Shown piece by piece: positions 61,001-64,000 of a stretch of DNA of 64,000 nucleotides. The position numbers were made by a program, and so were the translations under genes. Origin of the DNA: Chryseobacterium soli (GTDB lineage Bacteria; Bacteroidota; Bacteroidia; Flavobacteriales; Weeksellaceae); assembly GCF_000737705.1 (NCBI RefSeq), contig NZ_JPRH01000003.1, forward strand, positions 62,001 to 126,000, in the 5' to 3' direction. Under the pieces are notes generated by a model that made no database searches, had not been told where the DNA came from, and saw only the letters and a program-made list of their open reading frames with translations. Position 1 is the stretch's first letter, and every line of letters starts with the position of its first letter.

Positions 61001-62869
61001 GTAAAGATCAAAATGGATAAAAATACCCTTCAGCCGCTTGTAGATCTTACGGTGGATGACATCATGATGAACGGAAATGATATGGGTGATCTTACTATCT
61101 CTGCTACCAACGGCTTTTCACTCAATGTATATGATGTAGATGTAAAAGTGACTTCTGCCGGTGTTCTGGGAAATAACAATTTGAATTTAACCGGTACAGT
61201 AAACAATAACACCAGTTCTCCAACGATTGATCTGACCGCTGAAATGCGTGATTTTGACATCTCTTTTGCCCAACAGTTCGTTCAGTCTGTTTTTGGGAAT
61301 TTAAGAGGAAAAGCAACCGGTGATCTTAAAATTAATGGTAAGCTTAATAATCTTGACTATAGCGGAGATATTGCTTTAAAAGGTTTTGGATTGAAACTTC
61401 TGTTTACCGGAGTAGATTACTCATTTGATGATACAGTAATTCCGCTTTCAAAAGGTCTTGCGATTCTTAACGATATTGAAGTGCATGACGGAAGATCAAA
61501 CTCTAAAGGAACGGTTTCCGGTTTGATTCGTTTTGAAACACTTTCTTCCATGGGGGTTGAACTCATAATGAGAACTGATAACCTATTGGTATTGAATACC
61601 ACTCAGAAAGATTATGATCTTTTCTGGGGAAGAGTGTATGGACAGGGAGATCTGTATGTCTCCGGACCGGTTTCCGGCCTGAGTCTGTCGACGCCGAATA
61701 TGAAGGCGCTTACCGGAAGTACATTTACTTTCAACTCAAGTTCTACCTCCAATGTGGAAGAATTTAAAATGCTGAGGTTCCTGAAAGAAGGGAAAGACGG
61801 ATTAATTACACTGGAGGAAAAGAAAAAGTCAGGGGCCAATATGCATATTGATTTCAATCTTGATGTAGACAAAGGAACTACCGTAAATGTGCTTGTTGGT
61901 GATGATGTAGGAAATATTACGGTAAAAGGAATTGCCAACAACCTGAGGTTCCAGATGAGCAGACAGGGAAATATCGCCATGAATGGTACTTACAAGGTTG
62001 ATAACGGAACATTTGTTTCTAAAGCGATCCTTAATAAAACCTTCCAGATAGAAAAGAACAGCAGTATCCGTTGGGATGGAGATGCGATGAAGCCGGCACT
62101 GGATATTACAGCCAATTACGTGAGAATGGTTTCCAATGCAGGAGAATACCTGAGTATGGGGAAACTACAGCCTATCAGCGTTCTGTTACAGGCCAATATT
62201 ACCCAGTCCCTGATCAATCCTAAAGTAGACCTTAACGTTACGGCATTGGATGTATCCAGTCAGGTAAAAGAGACGTTAGCGGCAAAAATGAGCCAGGAAG
62301 GAGAGAAGGTTCTTCAGTTCGGTTCTATATTATTATTAAATACTTTTAATGTTTCCAACACGGGTGGCGTAGATTTTGATGTAGCTGGTGTTGCTGAGTC
62401 TTCCGGATATAATATGTTGCTGAAACAACTGGGTTCTGTGTTGAATACCATGAGTAATGAATTTCAGATCGACTTAAATTATGTAAAAGGAGACCAGTAT
62501 TCCAATACCGGAGATCGGGCCAATGCCGGAGTAAGTGTTGCGGTTTCGCCAAGGGTCAATATTAAGACCGGTTTAGGAATTCCGTTAAATAAAACAGAGG
62601 GTACACAGGCTAATTATCTCTCCGGAGAGGGATCTATTGAGTATGATGTCTCTAAAAAGAATGACGGAAGTTTGCTTTTAAGAGGCTATTCCAAACCTAC
62701 CAATATTGGTATGGTAAGTACAAATGGATCTGCTAATCAAGCGTATGGTGGGGGTGTTGTGTGGAGTAAAAGCTTCAATTCTCTATTTAAAAAGAAGAGA
62801 AAAGATAAAAAAGAGCCTGTACCTAAAACAGAAATAAAAACGGATTCTACAAAATCCATAGGTAAATAA
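58079..62869 (+). CDS. tamB: TamB-like translocation/assembly protein (DUF490)
   Basis: 1596 residues from ATG at 58079 (MAKLENNNENENKKSVAENL). A 70-residue amphipathic N-terminus with KTVENVEGKVKETVKEASEL repeats is followed by one membrane helix (78-100, LLLILFWLVVGLAALIIIIV). The rest is a long beta-rich periplasmic domain with repeats of the type SGTVNGKMSMTSINDLTLDV. The C-terminal TamB domain has FDVAGVAESSGYNMLLKQLG, EFQIDLNYVKGDQY and GVSVAVSPRVNIKTGLGIPL. TamB-type proteins carry phospholipids or help outer-membrane insertion. The apolipoprotein-like N-terminal repeats are unusual in proteobacterial TamB. Confidence 0.88.
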   Translation: MAKLENNNENENKKSVAENLGDQVQKTVENVEGKVKETVKEASELASDAIHHPVETAEEFGKQAVKDVTSYTWWARLLLILFWLVVGLAALIIIIVNLPVTKQWAADQALQLVNRDFKAGMSTESVEVDYFGDVTIKGLRIKDYKGLEFIKAREFRANSDWMSLAVNAISGNSNALSFNSLTLVNADVKVITYKGDSISNFVRFTELFDSGKKRDPSKPPFQLNSRVQIIDSKVSIINQNSPGEPGKWLTATKFNLKAPKVKVNGPNVFALVNNMSFVTSRWGKSHFVDTFSTELSLTQDFLSLKDLTLNTDHSLLQGNIKFKLNKGSWAGFADRVRWDMDIQQGSQLSGYDISYFVTNWDNFKPFNLAGKMTGPLNKFHLENFLISNPDVNIATKTMTVNNLLKGHFFIETKDLSTDFTYKDLKAMMPSFISKKMKNFADDFGKLKYNGAARVTPEEVYVPSGNLMTGIGQAKITKLSLTAYSTPMPKYSGYLEVKDLNTSVITKNKSVGLISGKFDINGQSFDVNTMKLSTKSQISSIEIMDKNISNVYLDGLLDHKKYNGLITINDDQAKASIKGLIDFSTPRVAMDVNADVTYLNMNYFTGKPGNQIVSGTVNGKMSMTSINDLTLDVEANNLNFATATQKYIIPNAKVKTFIESGGRVIDVDAPGAANGKISGRYNLADLMGMVENGVGKILVGPPPRKLYRGQNFTMNFDVQQGLVNYFLPDLKLPEGAVVDGAYDGNTNNLILNLDAASLKYIMTKQEEITDADKALAASNPEYKINDRNTISRDSAMIDSVKVRINTANLDEQVYAKISRLEYNKNIIKDFILKGTNENGTALHLATTFKHGNADDEQNEKLKEYAINVDQSTNAAGDYVFKFEPTEVKFNNVTWAIDTSPTLNHSITYRKNTSDFDIRNLRIYSDSSALFIKEAQFKSAKEFYVDADITDFAVEKLLEMQSGGNAMSIKGLANGTVKIKMDKNTLQPLVDLTVDDIMMNGNDMGDLTISATNGFSLNVYDVDVKVTSAGVLGNNNLNLTGTVNNNTSSPTIDLTAEMRDFDISFAQQFVQSVFGNLRGKATGDLKINGKLNNLDYSGDIALKGFGLKLLFTGVDYSFDDTVIPLSKGLAILNDIEVHDGRSNSKGTVSGLIRFETLSSMGVELIMRTDNLLVLNTTQKDYDLFWGRVYGQGDLYVSGPVSGLSLSTPNMKALTGSTFTFNSSSTSNVEEFKMLRFLKEGKDGLITLEEKKKSGANMHIDFNLDVDKGTTVNVLVGDDVGNITVKGIANNLRFQMSRQGNIAMNGTYKVDNGTFVSKAILNKTFQIEKNSSIRWDGDAMKPALDITANYVRMVSNAGEYLSMGKLQPISVLLQANITQSLINPKVDLNVTALDVSSQVKETLAAKMSQEGEKVLQFGSILLLNTFNVSNTGGVDFDVAGVAESSGYNMLLKQLGSVLNTMSNEFQIDLNYVKGDQYSNTGDRANAGVSVAVSPRVNIKTGLGIPLNKTEGTQANYLSGEGSIEYDVSKKNDGSLLLRGYSKPTNIGMVSTNGSANQAYGGGVVWSKSFNSLFKKKRKDKKEPVPKTEIKTDSTKSIGK

Positions 62870-62951
62870 TTAGAATATTTTAATGATCTTTATCATATGT
62901 GTTAATTATTGTTAATATTTAAGATAATTTTTTTACTTAAATTATTTTTTA

Positions 62952-62959
62952 TAAATTTG
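62952..62959 (+). promoter_or_regulatory. Candidate promoter (-7 box) of the Lrp-family gene
   Basis: TAAATTTG fits TAnnTTTG, 45 bp upstream of the ATG at 63004. The -33 region is T-rich (TTTTTTTAC) but has no clear TTTG. Confidence 0.4.
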
Positions 62960-63003
62960 CAAAAAATACATGGATTTTTTAAAGAAATTGTAATTTAACT
63001 AAT

Positions 63004-63474
63004 ATGAACTATCAACTGGACGAAATAGACAAGAAAATTCTTGATTTCTTAGTAGAAAACACAAGAATGCCTTTTACTGAAATTGCAAAACAAATGGATG
63101 TTTCTGCAGGAACAATTCACGTAAGAGTGAAAAAAATGGAGGATGCAGGTATTATTTTGGGATCATCCCTTAATATCGATTATGGTAAGTTAGACTATCA
63201 CTTTACAGCATTTATTGGAATTCTTTTAACAAAATCAAACCGTACGCAGGAGGTTTTAAAAGAATTAACAAGTATTCCAAATGTAATCGAAGCGAGCGTT
63301 ATTTCCGGAAAATATAATATTTTCTGTAAAGTAAGAGCTAAGAATACTGAAGATGCAAAAAGAATTATCTATCAAATAGACGACATTCAGGACGTAATGA
63401 GAACTGAGAGTATGATCTCTATGGAAGAATTCTTAAGTGATAAAAATAGGTTGATCAACGCTATTTCTATCTAA
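63004..63474 (+). CDS. Lrp/AsnC-family transcriptional regulator
   Basis: 156 residues. N-terminal HTH (DEIDKKILDFLVENTRMPFT, then MDVSAGTIHVRVKKMEDAGI) and C-terminal RAM/AsnC effector domain (YHFTAFIGILLTKSNRTQEV, IPNVIEASVISGKYNIFCKV, IDDIQDVMRTESMISMEEFL). Full-length, so it should form octamer-like assemblies responding to an amino acid. Divergent effector genes are not visible; the gene is monocistronic with its own terminator. Confidence 0.92.
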   Translation: MNYQLDEIDKKILDFLVENTRMPFTEIAKQMDVSAGTIHVRVKKMEDAGIILGSSLNIDYGKLDYHFTAFIGILLTKSNRTQEVLKELTSIPNVIEASVISGKYNIFCKVRAKNTEDAKRIIYQIDDIQDVMRTESMISMEEFLSDKNRLINAISI

Positions 63475-63500
63475 TCAAATTTTAAACGAATAATTATAAA

Positions 63501-63535
63501 AGAACTTATGAAATCTCTCATAAGTTCTTTATTTT
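63501..63535 (+). terminator. Terminator after the Lrp-family gene
   Basis: AGAACTTATGA (63501-63511) pairs with TCATAAGTTCT (63518-63528), followed by TTATTTTTG. A perfect 11-bp stem, six-base loop. Confidence 0.85.
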
Positions 63536-63542
63536 TGTACCT

Positions 63543-63920
63543 ATGGAAGAATACAGTTATTTTGACGAAGATCCGAAGAAAGGGTGGGGCTTTGTTTTAG
63601 CATTTGCCGCTTTGATGTTGTTTACGGCCATGGGATTGGGGATCGATGGAGATGAATATTTACAGCATGAATTCCTTAACATTCCAAAATGGTATTTCTA
63701 TGTGATCTTTTCAGTCGATGCATTAATGATGATCAGTCTTGTATTAATGTTTTTTTACAGAAAAGTGGGGATCTTTATGTTTCCTGTTCTGTTGGTCCTG
63801 CATTTCTTTATGCATAATTATTATTTATCCACATTTTTATATACCGATGTTACCAATCTTTTCCTTTTCACAGGATTTGGGATGCTGGCAATTATTCCAA
63901 AGTGGAAGTTCTTTAAATAA
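63543..63920 (+). CDS. Four-helix small membrane protein, unknown function
   Basis: 125 residues with helices at about 16-33, 51-70, 76-93 and 100-120. The start MEEYSYFDEDPKKGWGFVLA is acidic and short. The ATG lies only 15 bp after the terminator stem of the Lrp-family gene, so either this gene has its promoter within that region or it is read through. No named family. After the stop at 63920, the last 80 bp hold no gene I can see. Confidence 0.65.
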   Translation: MEEYSYFDEDPKKGWGFVLAFAALMLFTAMGLGIDGDEYLQHEFLNIPKWYFYVIFSVDALMMISLVLMFFYRKVGIFMFPVLLVLHFFMHNYYLSTFLYTDVTNLFLFTGFGMLAIIPKWKFFK

Positions 63921-64000
63921 TAAAAAGTTTTAACTAAATCATTTTTAATAAAAAAATCAACGACTAAGGGAAGGCGGACTACAAAAGAGAAGAATGTTCT

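Overview
The window looks like chromosomal DNA of a Flavobacteriia member, most likely Chryseobacterium or a close Weeksellaceae relative. Evidence seen directly: AT-rich intergenic DNA, many Bacteroidota-only families (GLPGLI, T9SS C-terminal sorting domains, DUF3570/DUF4266, DUF4272, outer-membrane beta-barrel TonB-like proteins), promoter candidates of the Bacteroidota TAnnTTTG type, and few Shine-Dalgarno-like sites. No 16S gene is present, so the genus is inferred.

Layout. 0-31 kb is an ordinary chromosome: a GNAT fragment, a TlpA-like thioredoxin, purine nucleoside phosphorylase, lpxK, truA, an ABC exporter, an Asp/Glu racemase, a KgtP-like permease, an outer-membrane receptor-like protein, a T9SS protein, ribB under an FMN riboswitch, a LytTR two-component pair, several secreted or lipid-anchored unknowns, a rifampicin ADP-ribosyltransferase (arr), a TetR/esterase pair with a 28-bp perfect operator, a DUF2157 / GDYxxLxY membrane pair and an aldo/keto reductase. 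31-38.9 kb is a loose stretch of lineage-specific proteins with at least four kinds of palindromic intergenic repeats.

38.8-45.5 kb is an accessory island. It holds a HTH_XRE regulator with two palindromic operators, a frameshifted membrane/coiled-coil gene, and an overlapping two-gene unit (soluble 299 aa + four-helix membrane 216 aa) whose architecture resembles the phage-exclusion pair RexA/RexB. It also holds a complete IS110-family element and the wreck of a polymorphic (Rhs-type) toxin with a candidate immunity gene and an orphan Rhs-core fragment. The most rewarding signal is in the IS110 element. Its 5' non-coding region folds into two stem-loops with internal loops, and the four internal-loop strands match, respectively, the left target flank, the right target flank, the right element end and the left element end. 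This is a readable bridge RNA. It fixes the element ends (GC core at 41922-41923 and 43176-43177) and shows that the element inserted in a palindromic repeat.

45.5-64 kb returns to conserved chromosome: an M20 peptidase, a VIT/CCC1 metal transporter, a DUF3570-DUF4266-ApbE-thioredoxin operon (probable extracytoplasmic flavin/redox module), tRNA-Ser(GGA), ansA, trmH, rsmE, tsaD, a 1,596-residue TamB homologue whose start codon lies 4 bp from the divergent tsaD start codon, and an Lrp/AsnC regulator. No CRISPR array, rRNA or prophage was found.
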